Shown: positions 9,788-17,663 of the stretch, one piece after another | How positions within the stretch are numbered: position 1 is the first letter of the stretch | Layout of the letters: every line of letters starts with the position of its first letter | From: Agarivorans litoreus | GTDB taxonomy: Bacteria > Pseudomonadota > Gammaproteobacteria > Enterobacterales > Celerinatantimonadaceae | Length of the DNA stretch: 64,000 nt | Direction: 5' to 3' | NCBI RefSeq assembly: GCF_019649015.1 | Contig: NZ_BLPI01000001.1 | Coordinates: 124,001-188,000 of the forward strand | Program-made: the position numbers and the translations under genes | Notes under the pieces: model-generated | Told to the model about the DNA's origin: nothing | Database searches by the model: none | Seen by the model: only the letters and a program-made list of their open reading frames with translations

Positions 9788-10729
9788 ATGTTAGAAAAGC
9801 TAAAACCGATCAGTAAAGCAGATGTCTTGTGCCTAGTTACCTGCTTAGTAATCTTGACGCCTCTCATAAACGGCCCAGGCGCTCTGGTTATTGGAGCTTG
9901 TTTCGCAAGTTTTGGTTTAACACCAAAAACCATTGATATTGCTGTTTTAACCAAGCGTCTATTAGCTATCTCGGTGGTTGGGTTAGGTTTTGGCATTTCA
10001 ATCACCCAAGCTATTGAATATACACAGCACGGTTTTGTCTTAATTGTGGGTTCCATCGCTTTTACCTTATTTGTTGGCTTAGTAGCCGCTAAATTAATTG
10101 GTATGGAGAAAAAGACCGGCTATTTGATCTCGGTAGGCACAGCAATTTGCGGCGGCAGCGCAATTGCCGCGGTGGCACCAGCAATAAAGGCCAACAGTAA
10201 ACAGATCTCCTTGGCTTTAGCGACCGTATTCATTTTGAATGCTTGTGGCTTGTTTTTATTCCCATTACTGGGCCACGTATTTGAGCTAAGCCAAAACCAG
10301 TTTGGTTATTGGGCGGCCATTGCCATTCACGATACTTCGTCTGTTGTAGGCGCTGCTGCAGCGTACGGCGATGAAGCTCTAAGCGTTGCCACCACTGTTA
10401 AACTAGCCAGAGCGTTATGGATAATCCCTGTTGCCTTAATGAGCTCAATAGTATTCAAAGAAAAAGACGGTAAGGTTTCAATCCCCTACTTCATTTTCTT
10501 CTACATTTTGGCCATGCTTATCAGTAACTACGTACCGATGTTTGAGACTTTCTACGACGGCTTGTTTGAAATGTCAAAACAGTTGTTGGGGGTATGTTTA
10601 TTTTTAATCGGCTACGGCTTAACGGCTAAAAACTTACAACAAGCTGGCAGTAAACCATTATTACTAGGATTAGGCTTATGGGCCTGCATAGCAGTGAGTT
10701 CACTAGTTATCGTTAAGCTTTTCTACTAA
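9788..10729 (+). CDS. yeiH: YeiH-family (UPF0324) inner-membrane protein, putative sulfate exporter
   Basis: Polytopic membrane protein of 313 residues with about nine or ten hydrophobic helices. Typical family segments are VGLGFGISI, TAICGGSAIAAVAPAI and AIHDTSSVVGAAAAYG. The family is annotated as a putative sulfate exporter, but biochemical evidence is thin. The ATG at 9788 follows GGTGAGGA. Monocistronic, with a TATAAT at 9758-9763 upstream. No LysR partner gene (YeiE type) is adjacent. Confidence 0.88.
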   Translation: MLEKLKPISKADVLCLVTCLVILTPLINGPGALVIGACFASFGLTPKTIDIAVLTKRLLAISVVGLGFGISITQAIEYTQHGFVLIVGSIAFTLFVGLVAAKLIGMEKKTGYLISVGTAICGGSAIAAVAPAIKANSKQISLALATVFILNACGLFLFPLLGHVFELSQNQFGYWAAIAIHDTSSVVGAAAAYGDEALSVATTVKLARALWIIPVALMSSIVFKEKDGKVSIPYFIFFYILAMLISNYVPMFETFYDGLFEMSKQLLGVCLFLIGYGLTAKNLQQAGSKPLLLGLGLWACIAVSSLVIVKLFY

Positions 10730-10757
10730 CTGGCAAGCTAAACCTACATCAACAATA

Positions 10758-10919
10758 CTAATTGTTAGGTTTACGCTGTTTTCCCACGAACGAAGCTCCT
10801 AGCATTACCAGTACCGCTAAAAAGGCTGTAGCTTCGAATACCGCTCGGATCAAATCCTTACTAAACCAAGCAATAAGTAGACTTAGAACAATAATCGCTA
10901 ACAAAGTTTTGCGTAACAT
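10758..10919 (-). CDS. Small membrane protein, 53 residues, unknown
   Basis: Short gene on the minus strand between the YeiH gene and an unknown plus-strand gene. A strong GGAGGG ribosome site lies 5 bases before the ATG at 10919. The product has two hydrophobic segments (about residues 5-19 and 30-45) separated by a short charged turn (SKDLIRAVFE) and ends KQRKPNN, so it is a likely two-helix hairpin with both ends in the cytoplasm. I do not recognise the family. The good ribosome site, the helix-turn-helix layout and the absence of any better gene here support it. Confidence 0.6.
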   Translation of the reverse strand: MLRKTLLAIIVLSLLIAWFSKDLIRAVFEATAFLAVLVMLGASFVGKQRKPNN

Positions 10920-11092
10920 CAGCACCCTCCAGTTGGCAAAACTGTAACCAACATTGGTGCTTCTGCAAATTCAGTTTGTCTATAAGCTAGCGCTACTGCT
11001 TATAAAGAATGATTGTAGAGGCGAATAATAATTAGACATACATCACATTTTTGTTAGAATCGTCCGCGGTCACAATACTTACGGCAGGCACA

Positions 11093-11548
11093 ATGTTTCA
11101 AACTTTGTTCTATAGAATACTTTTCCCGTTCATCATCGCGCTATTAGTGATGATTTTGGCAATATTGCAAATGCAAAAAGTAACTTTGGCAAAGTTTTAC
11201 GATAAAGAATTGAGTTTTTCCGATTACCTAAACTGGTTTTCAACTCATCCTGAAAATACCGTCGACGCCTTATCAGTATTAAAAGCACAGCAACCTAACC
11301 ACCACGGCGGCACAACGCAAGATTGGTGTCCAAATGTTAGCTCTAAAGATGGTTTTGTTAGTATTAGTTATTTAGACGACAAACCAGTTTGCTGCAGTTT
11401 AGGGCAAGGGCAGCGCTACGTTTACTACAAAGAAGATGAGCAGTTTATTACTTTGCTATGCGGACGTTGGCCAAGGACAGAAGTGGTGAATGTTAGCAAG
11501 AAAGGGATTCGTGCCGTACAGTCTTACCGCAGCGCGTCAGGTTCTTAA
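11093..11548 (+). CDS. Single-pass membrane protein of unknown function
   Basis: 151 residues. One N-terminal membrane helix (LFYRILFPFIIALLVMILAILQM) is followed by a soluble domain of about 120 residues containing several Cys (DWCPN, PVCCSLGQG, LLCGRWPR). I place the start at the ATG at 11093, preceded by GGCAGG; an upstream TTG extension is less likely. Convergent with the lipase gene, 11 bp apart, with no obvious terminator between. I do not recognise the family. Confidence 0.7.
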   Translation: MFQTLFYRILFPFIIALLVMILAILQMQKVTLAKFYDKELSFSDYLNWFSTHPENTVDALSVLKAQQPNHHGGTTQDWCPNVSSKDGFVSISYLDDKPVCCSLGQGQRYVYYKEDEQFITLLCGRWPRTEVVNVSKKGIRAVQSYRSASGS

Positions 11549-11559
11549 TTAACTCGACT

Positions 11560-12381
11560 TTAGTGCTCATCAAAGTAATCTTTATTGCGAATGTATTTAC
11601 GCATGTAGTGATAAGTAAACGGTAATAGCAACCAACTCACCAAAGACTTACTTAGCCGATACCAGGTTGGCGTATTCTCATAAATTCTTTCATCGTGTAA
11701 CCATAGCATTCTACCTACATGCCAATAGACAAATGGCAAGGGCGGCAAAAAGGTTACTATGTCTAAGTCACAGCAAATTCGGTAAGTTTTACGATGCAAT
11801 TTGTAGTGTTTTTTAAAGTTCCATAAGCCTGTTGCTGGTTGGCCAAAGGTAACAACCCTTTTCACTTTTTTGGGATATTGCCGCTCTAGCCTATCCGCCA
11901 CCAATACTGCCATACAACCACCAGAAGAGTGCCCCGTCAGCGATATGCGCTTTCCTTGCGCCATCAGTGGCAATAATATCGCCTCAAGACGCTGGTAAAC
12001 GGTGTATTTGTTATTACTCCGATTAGGATCGCAACTTAACTGTTCTAATAACTGTAAATAGCCCCAGTGTACATGATAATAACGCTCTCCAGCTTGGTAT
12101 TTGCGTGGAATAAAAGCGAGGTTAACTAGCCAATCAAACATGTTCATTGACCCGCGAAATACAACTATCACTTCACCTTTGCTTTCTTTCCATAGTACCC
12201 GGGTTGTAGAGCGCCCCCAGCGATCAAACACGTCTTGATATAAATACTCGTCCAGCTGCTCTGTCATATCTTGCATAGCCGACGGATAAGCAAGCCTGCA
12301 AAGCACCGCATAACGTTCGTATTGATAGCGTTTAAGTTTTTTTAACTTAGCAATGGGTTCTTGGATTAGCAGTTGGTTCAA
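11560..12381 (-). CDS. Class 3 lipase-like alpha/beta hydrolase
   Basis: Lipase_3-family protein of 273 residues. The nucleophile elbow is SLTGHSSGG, preceded by the family segments VIVVFRGSMNMFDWLVNL and followed by VTFGQPATG, with the catalytic Asp expected in CCDLDIVTFLPPLP and the His near FVYWHVGR. No signal peptide is visible, so the enzyme appears cytoplasmic. The start is a TTG at 12381, with AGGTAGC about 7 bases upstream; the first internal ATG would remove the conserved YERYAVLCRLAYP segment, so I keep the TTG. Substrate unknown. Confidence 0.8.
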   Translation of the reverse strand: MNQLLIQEPIAKLKKLKRYQYERYAVLCRLAYPSAMQDMTEQLDEYLYQDVFDRWGRSTTRVLWKESKGEVIVVFRGSMNMFDWLVNLAFIPRKYQAGERYYHVHWGYLQLLEQLSCDPNRSNNKYTVYQRLEAILLPLMAQGKRISLTGHSSGGCMAVLVADRLERQYPKKVKRVVTFGQPATGLWNFKKHYKLHRKTYRICCDLDIVTFLPPLPFVYWHVGRMLWLHDERIYENTPTWYRLSKSLVSWLLLPFTYHYMRKYIRNKDYFDEH

Positions 12382-12469
12382 GCAAAGCTACCTAGGGTGT
12401 TTTGATTGTATATTGGAACATAGTGTTCACTATTTAATATGACACTTTAATGAAACAGTACAAACACGA

Positions 12470-13036
12470 CTATTGTGCGTAGTACTTTAACCAATATCGC
12501 TGAGCCTTAACGTTGTTAGGAACCACCTTATTAAAGGTATAAACATTGCCAACTTGCTGAACCACAAAAAAACCGTGTGCAATTACGCCTGTTGTATCAT
12601 TTAACTTTAGCCTTCCCCACCCCCCGCTAAATGCGGAAAGGCTTGGAAAATGCAATTCAAGGTCTTTCACCTTACAACTCTTGCTAGAGCTTGGCACTAA
12701 CACGCGATAAGGTAAGTCTTTCCATAATTTGGCTTGGCTTAACACATTAACTTGTTGCTGTATGCTGGAATTCCAAGCAAGCTCTAAGATGATTAGTCGC
12801 CCTCTTAATAGTTGAAGGTTATCGTAAACACAGGCATTGCTTGCAGGTAGACTGATTTGCAAGGCATCGGCTTGCTCATTAACACTTGCCTTTGTTATTG
12901 GCATAAGTTCAAGTTGTTTGGCCGCTTCAACTCGAAAAGTAAGCTTGGGATAAGCGCCTTCAATCACTTCTATCGCTAGCTGATTAGCTATAGCTGAATA
13001 TGAAAACAAGCCTAAACAAAATAACCACTTACCCAT
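12470..13036 (-). CDS. Secreted or periplasmic protein of unknown function
   Basis: 188 residues with an N-terminal signal peptide (MGKWLFCLGLFSYSAIANQ), probably cleaved after AIA or ANQ. I chose the ATG at 13036 rather than the one at 13045 because AAGGA lies 9 bases before the former and touches the latter. The mature part is predicted mostly beta, with two Cys that could pair (NACVYDN and SKSCKVKD). Part of a minus-strand group with an alpha/beta hydrolase and a carboxypeptidase. I do not recognise it. Confidence 0.7.
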   Translation of the reverse strand: MGKWLFCLGLFSYSAIANQLAIEVIEGAYPKLTFRVEAAKQLELMPITKASVNEQADALQISLPASNACVYDNLQLLRGRLIILELAWNSSIQQQVNVLSQAKLWKDLPYRVLVPSSSKSCKVKDLELHFPSLSAFSGGWGRLKLNDTTGVIAHGFFVVQQVGNVYTFNKVVPNNVKAQRYWLKYYAQ

Positions 13037-13084
13037 AACCACCATTCCTTAACTTGTCCAAGCGATAGTTCATCGACTTTAAGA

Positions 13085-13858
13085 TTAGCAGCTTAATGCA
13101 TTAAGCCATTGCTGAATCTGCTTCACCGTCCATAGCGGCGCATCTAAGGGAAGGTCATGCCCTGCGGTAGGATGCTGCTTAAAATCTGCTTGCCAGCGCT
13201 TAGCGAGTTGTTCACTGCAACTGCAATCAACTAATTTATCTCTAGGGCTATTTAGGATCAGCATTGCTTGTTTGGGCTTATTAGGCACTTTAAAAGCTGC
13301 AGCCGCTTTAAGTTGCAAATAAGCATTTTCTAGGCTTACCGGATACTGCTTTGCCCAGCTAACCCAAGCACATAAAACTTGCTGGTGCTGGTGCTGGTGC
13401 GGGAAGTTGGTGGTTAAGGCCATGATTTTGCGTTGCCGAGAAAGCGTAGATTGAGTACAAATAGCGCTTACCAAAGAAGGGTAAACTCGCCAATTTAAAC
13501 GACGATAGAACGGTGAAAACGCAGCGTTAGAAGAGTTAATTAAAACCACTGAGTTAACTTCATGACTAAACGTATTTGCCCAGTCTACAGCCAACATTCC
13601 GCCTAAAGAAATAGCAACAATATCTACACAAGCAATGTCTATGTTTTGCAGGCGAAGTTGAATCCGCAAACTTTGCCGCATTTGGCAAATGCTTTCCGCA
13701 CTTTTTAAACGATATAAGTGACCATTACCGGGGAGATCAAAACTAACAATTGTACGCTCAGGAAACGCCAGCTGCAGGAGTTCTCGAAATTGTCCCCAAT
13801 GGCGTTTCTCTCGAATTAACCCTCTAACCAAAATAATTGGTCGTTGACGACAAGTCAT
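13085..13858 (-). CDS. Alpha/beta-fold hydrolase
   Basis: 257 residues. It has an N-terminal strand (RPIILVRGLIREKRHWGQF), the elbow VAISLGGMLAVDW with nucleophile Ser, a late Asp in LNSPRDKLVDC and a His in PTAGHDLPLDAP, the order of a complete Ser-Asp-His triad. A run of alternating His and Gln (HQHQHQHQ) is encoded by a small CAC/CAG repeat around 13381-13400. The start is the ATG at 13858, which overlaps the stop of the upstream carboxypeptidase gene as ATGA, so the two genes form a translationally coupled pair. No signal peptide. Substrate unknown. Confidence 0.82.
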   Translation of the reverse strand: MTCRQRPIILVRGLIREKRHWGQFRELLQLAFPERTIVSFDLPGNGHLYRLKSAESICQMRQSLRIQLRLQNIDIACVDIVAISLGGMLAVDWANTFSHEVNSVVLINSSNAAFSPFYRRLNWRVYPSLVSAICTQSTLSRQRKIMALTTNFPHQHQHQQVLCAWVSWAKQYPVSLENAYLQLKAAAAFKVPNKPKQAMLILNSPRDKLVDCSCSEQLAKRWQADFKQHPTAGHDLPLDAPLWTVKQIQQWLNALSC

Positions 13859-14872
13859 GAATACCACTTCTTTATTGCTGCTTTCTTGTCTAAGTCTAAT
13901 TGTGGATCATCAAGAAAGCTTTGCCATGAATGGCAGGCATCCATTAAAAACTCCATTAGTATTAGATGCCTTCTTAGCACTCGCTGTACTCGGTGTGGTT
14001 TCATGGGGTGATACAAACCTAAACTGTTAAACAGCTGAAGTGGATTTTTCTTTAACCAACGCCAAGAGCCCAACTCTAAAGTGAGAGGAATGAATGTACC
14101 CGGATAGGCTAAAGACTGATCGTAGCAATAGTCCCAAAGATCGCCATGACAAACATAATGTTTTAGTTTGTGGTTCAAACAGATAGTTTTGGTGCGGAAA
14201 ACCACTAAAAAAGGCTTTTCGAAGCCGATAAACCACACCAAGATCATTGATTGGCTGTGATACTGAGTTTGCATAAGGAAACCAAATCCGGTCACTTTGA
14301 CCGAAACCGCTATGACAATCTAATACCAAGCTAAAAGGCCGTGAGAATAAGTTGGTTTTAGCGAATTTAACTAAGGCCTGATTTTCCACTTCCATTGCTT
14401 CACCACTTTTGCCTCTAAACCATGGTAAATGTGGACTGACTCTTTGCCCACCAACCATAAAGCTAGCGCCCTCGGCAGCGATACTTGGCGAATTGCGCAT
14501 TAAATCTACGCCATTAGCGTTAGCTCTGCGCTGCATAACCATGCCACTAGGGTTTACGATAGGCACAAAACCAAGGTAGCAGTTATTGAGGAGGTGCTGA
14601 AGTTTTTCATCCCAATCCAGTCGGTTTAGCAAACTCGCTAAAAACGATAACACTACTTGACTACCAATACGCTCTACGCCGTGAACCCCTCCTACAAACA
14701 ACACTCCAGGCTTAACAACTGAAGGCTTACCTAAGCTAATCCCATGCAGTGGATAACGCTCGCCTGCTTTTCCAGCTACCTCACATAACACCTCTACCTC
14801 AAGTTTCTTCCGAAACCGTTCGAGTAAGCTCAACAATTGGTCCATTTCAGGGAATTCACATTGACCTTGCAT
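13855..14872 (-). pseudogene. M14-family zinc carboxypeptidase, frameshifted
   Basis: Two overlapping frames together make one metallocarboxypeptidase (M14/DUF2817-like) of about 338 residues. The first frame starts at the ATG at 14872 (GAGGG 4 bases before) and contains the zinc motif GGVHGVE and the later ligand segment LVLDCHSG. It runs in frame to LFEPQTK, then the sequence continues sensibly as HYVCHGDLWDYCYDQSLAYP in the next frame. The switch falls on a run of four A (14161-14164 on the plus strand), so one extra A explains it. The catalytic half is intact. A base-calling error is possible; a programmed shift is unlikely because no standard slippery heptamer is present. Confidence 0.75.
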
Positions 14873-15035
14873 CGCGCCCTCACTTGCTATAATTGGCAAG
14901 TTACATCTAGCAAAATACTATTACAGGTTAATTACTAAACGACTACGTATAGTAATTAATAATTCGGAAGTAGTTGATTTTGCGACAAAGCTAGGCTTCA
15001 GTTACACTGCTACAACGCGTTCAAAAGGACCCAAC

Positions 15036-15728
15036 ATGCCAGTAAACGACAAGCTAGATTTTTCGTCAGTTTTAGCCACTGCAGTTCATGATATGAAAAA
15101 CTCGCTGTGTATGTTGACTCAGTCAACGGAATCCATTGCGCTGCGCTCTAAGCAGCTAGGCAGAGAAGACAGCGAAGAGCTTTCTCGCTTGCATTACGAA
15201 GTGTCACGCCTAAACGGAAGTTTAATGCAGTTATTGGCGCTTTATCGTTTCGAAAAAGAACAAATGCCAATGACCATTGAAGAGCAGTACCTAGAGGACT
15301 TACTCAACGATATTTATTACAAGAACCAAACCTTCATCGAACAAGCGGAAATGAACATCGAAATAGATGTCGAGCCGTCACTAAGCTGGTACTTTGATGG
15401 TGTGTTGGTTGACTACTTACTCAACGACATTGTGGTGAATGCTCTACGCTATTCTAAAAAACAAATTAAAATATCTGCAAAACACGCCGATAACTATTTA
15501 TGCATCCAAATTGATGATGATGGTGAAGGATTTCCACAGGACATTATCGACTTGGCAAATATAGAAGTAGCTTCACAAATAAATTTTGTTAAAAATCGTA
15601 GTGGTTTAGGTTTATTTTTCGCAAAATTGATCGCTAAAGCACATATAAATTCGGGCAAGGAAGGTAAAATAAAACTAGAAAATGGCAGTTCTTTAGGTGG
15701 TAGCCGTTTTAGTTTATATCTCCCGTAG
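15036..15728 (+). CDS. Soluble sensor histidine kinase
   Basis: 230 residues with no membrane segment. The phosphoacceptor motif VHDMKNSL lies at about residues 17-24, then comes a HATPase_c domain with N box LLNDIVVNALRYS, G1 IDDDGEGFP and G2 RSGLGLFFAKL. A sensor domain is almost absent (15 residues before the His), so the signal must arrive from a partner. No response regulator is next to it; the next gene, 32 bp on, is a coiled-coil membrane protein that might act with it. The ATG at 15036 follows AAAAGGACC. Confidence 0.88.
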   Translation: MPVNDKLDFSSVLATAVHDMKNSLCMLTQSTESIALRSKQLGREDSEELSRLHYEVSRLNGSLMQLLALYRFEKEQMPMTIEEQYLEDLLNDIYYKNQTFIEQAEMNIEIDVEPSLSWYFDGVLVDYLLNDIVVNALRYSKKQIKISAKHADNYLCIQIDDDGEGFPQDIIDLANIEVASQINFVKNRSGLGLFFAKLIAKAHINSGKEGKIKLENGSSLGGSRFSLYLP

Positions 15729-15760
15729 CACAAACACTTAGGATATTTTTCGGTTTAAAT

Positions 15761-16525
15761 ATGGTATTTACCTTAGTATTGCTTGGCATAGGCGCGTTAT
15801 TATTTTTAGTTATCGCCTACAACATGGTTCAACAATTTAAACAAAAGCAAGAAACCGAACGCCGTATAGCAATTGCCAAACAAAAGGCAATTATTAACGA
15901 GACGGAAGAGTTGCTGTTGCATTCCTCTATTTTGCCTTACAGCAAAGAATTAGTTGAGCTTCTGCATAAACGCATGCTTGAAGCTCTTAATCAAATTAGA
16001 ACCACCGACCCTAGCGTAAAAGGTTTAAATAATCGTATTCGCGCAACCAAAGGTCAACTAAGCCAAATAAAAAATGCCGGCGACATCAGTGACAGTGCTT
16101 TCCGAGCCCCTGATACTGATAAAGATGCTCTGCAGATGCTTCAAATCATTAAAAAAATTCGTGCGGTAGTCCGCTCAGAACACGCCAAAGGTCGCTTAAA
16201 CACTCAAGTGTTTGTACTAGAAGATCGTCGCTTAGAATTAATGCAACTAAAAGTGAACATAGAAAATGCCCTTAAACGCGCAGTAGAAGCTCAAGCGCTG
16301 CGCCAGTGGGGTACAGCACGCCAGTTACTTAATAAAGGTATATCAGCCTTAAGCAATATTTCTGACCGTGACGCCTACCTAGAGCAAAAACTACAAGATA
16401 TGCGTCGGATGAACCAAGAAATGAGCGACAAACTCAAATCTGCTAGTAAGCAAGAAGCCGAAGATCTTGCCGAGAAAGAAACTGACGAATTAGATGTTTT
16501 ATTTCAACCCAAGAAAAAATGGTAA
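15761..16525 (+). CDS. Membrane-anchored coiled-coil protein, unknown
   Basis: 254 residues. One N-terminal helix (LVLLGIGALLFLVIAYNMV) anchors the protein and the remainder is a long, highly charged helical region (QFKQKQETERR, then several heptad-rich stretches to about residue 235), ending DELDVLFQPKKKW. It probably stays on the cytoplasmic side because of the positive residues after the helix. It follows the histidine kinase gene by 32 bp and is probably co-transcribed. Function unknown. Confidence 0.75.
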   Translation: MVFTLVLLGIGALLFLVIAYNMVQQFKQKQETERRIAIAKQKAIINETEELLLHSSILPYSKELVELLHKRMLEALNQIRTTDPSVKGLNNRIRATKGQLSQIKNAGDISDSAFRAPDTDKDALQMLQIIKKIRAVVRSEHAKGRLNTQVFVLEDRRLELMQLKVNIENALKRAVEAQALRQWGTARQLLNKGISALSNISDRDAYLEQKLQDMRRMNQEMSDKLKSASKQEAEDLAEKETDELDVLFQPKKKW

Positions 16526-16644
16526 TACTTCCCCACTTCATCGTAATCGCGTTGCTTTAGCAGCCTAACCCAGAAAGTTAGACCTGCAGCTCAAAGCTAT
16601 GCGAAAATATCGCTAACTAAATAAATAAATAAAGCAAACACAAC

Positions 16645-17604
16645 ATGCGTAAAACACTTGAGCAAATTTCTAGTGACCCCTTCCATGGGGTTTACTTCAT
16701 AGGTACAACTCCCCCTAAACAAAATACCGATATCGAAAAAGTCAGCGATATTGCAGATAAATTGCTGTCTCGTTTAGATGAAATAGAGTACGACGGTTTA
16801 ATTGTTTACGACATTCAAGATGAAAGCAGCCGTATTGACAAGCCGCGCCCATTTCCTTACATGCAAACACATGATCCGCGTATGTACGCGCAGCTGCTAA
16901 TGCATAAAAGTGAACGCTCGGTAATTACTTACAAAAGTGTCTCTCAGCGGAATGAACAAGATTTTGTAAATTGGTTAAAAGAAGCATGGCACCAGTTTGA
17001 AATTCGTGACTTGGTGTTGGTTGGCAGCCCAGCGGCAACCAATGATATTCAACTAAGTTTAGCCGATGCCTACAAAGCAATCGCCAGTCATGCACCAGAG
17101 TTTTATTTAGGTGGGGTAACCATCGCAGAGCGACACGCCAAAAAAGGTGATGAACATGCTAGGTTAATCCACAAAACACACCAAGGCTGCCAGTACTTTG
17201 TGACTCAGGCGGTATATAACGCACAAGCTACTATCGATATGCTAACCCGTTATGCCCATGAGTGTGCAGTGAACAAGCAAAAACCGCAACGAATCATTCT
17301 TACCTTTTCACCCTGCGGCAGCGCTAAAACCTTAGAGTTCATTGAATGGTTGGGAATATCGGTACCTGAAGCGACCAGTCTACGTATTCTCAATGCTGAC
17401 AAACCGCTAAAAGAATCAATCCTAATTTGTTACAACAACTTAGTGCAGATACTAGAAGCTGTTTTACCGCTTGGGATCCCCCTAGGGTTAAACATAGAAA
17501 GCCTTACCAACCGTAAAGAAGAAATTGATGCAGCTATTTTGTTGTATAAGCTACTAAAAGCCACCATGGACAAAAAACTCGCGCAGCTGGAATTAAACAG
17601 TTAA
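16645..17604 (+). CDS. Methylenetetrahydrofolate reductase-like protein
   Basis: 319-residue TIM-barrel protein resembling the MTHFR family, which normally reduces methylene-tetrahydrofolate with FAD. Recognisable segments are YDGLIVYDIQDESSR, DLVLVGSP, FYLGGVTIAERHAKKGDE, the GCQYFVTQAVYNA strand typical of the family, and GLNIESLTNRKEE near the C-terminus. It is longer than, and divergent from, canonical MetF, so folate reduction is not assured. It sits after the kinase and coiled-coil genes with a 119-bp gap and is followed by a strong terminator. Confidence 0.72.
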   Translation: MRKTLEQISSDPFHGVYFIGTTPPKQNTDIEKVSDIADKLLSRLDEIEYDGLIVYDIQDESSRIDKPRPFPYMQTHDPRMYAQLLMHKSERSVITYKSVSQRNEQDFVNWLKEAWHQFEIRDLVLVGSPAATNDIQLSLADAYKAIASHAPEFYLGGVTIAERHAKKGDEHARLIHKTHQGCQYFVTQAVYNAQATIDMLTRYAHECAVNKQKPQRIILTFSPCGSAKTLEFIEWLGISVPEATSLRILNADKPLKESILICYNNLVQILEAVLPLGIPLGLNIESLTNRKEEIDAAILLYKLLKATMDKKLAQLELNS

Positions 17605-17623
17605 TCATCGAAAAATAGCCAAT

Positions 17624-17651
17624 AAAAAAGGAAGCTTTTGCTTCCTTTTTT
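17624..17651. terminator. Bidirectional terminator between the MTHFR-like gene and topA
   Basis: A perfect hairpin with A-rich and T-rich flanks: AAAAAAGGAAGC, loop TTTT, then GCTTCCTTTTTT. It lies between two convergent genes, so it can end transcription from both sides. Confidence 0.85.
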
Positions 17652-17663
17652 AGTTCTATCTAC

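Noticed and set aside
14155-14170. Programmed frameshift in the M14 carboxypeptidase
   Set aside because: The A-run does not make a standard slippery heptamer and no stop-adjacent stimulatory signal is seen; a plain insertion is simpler.
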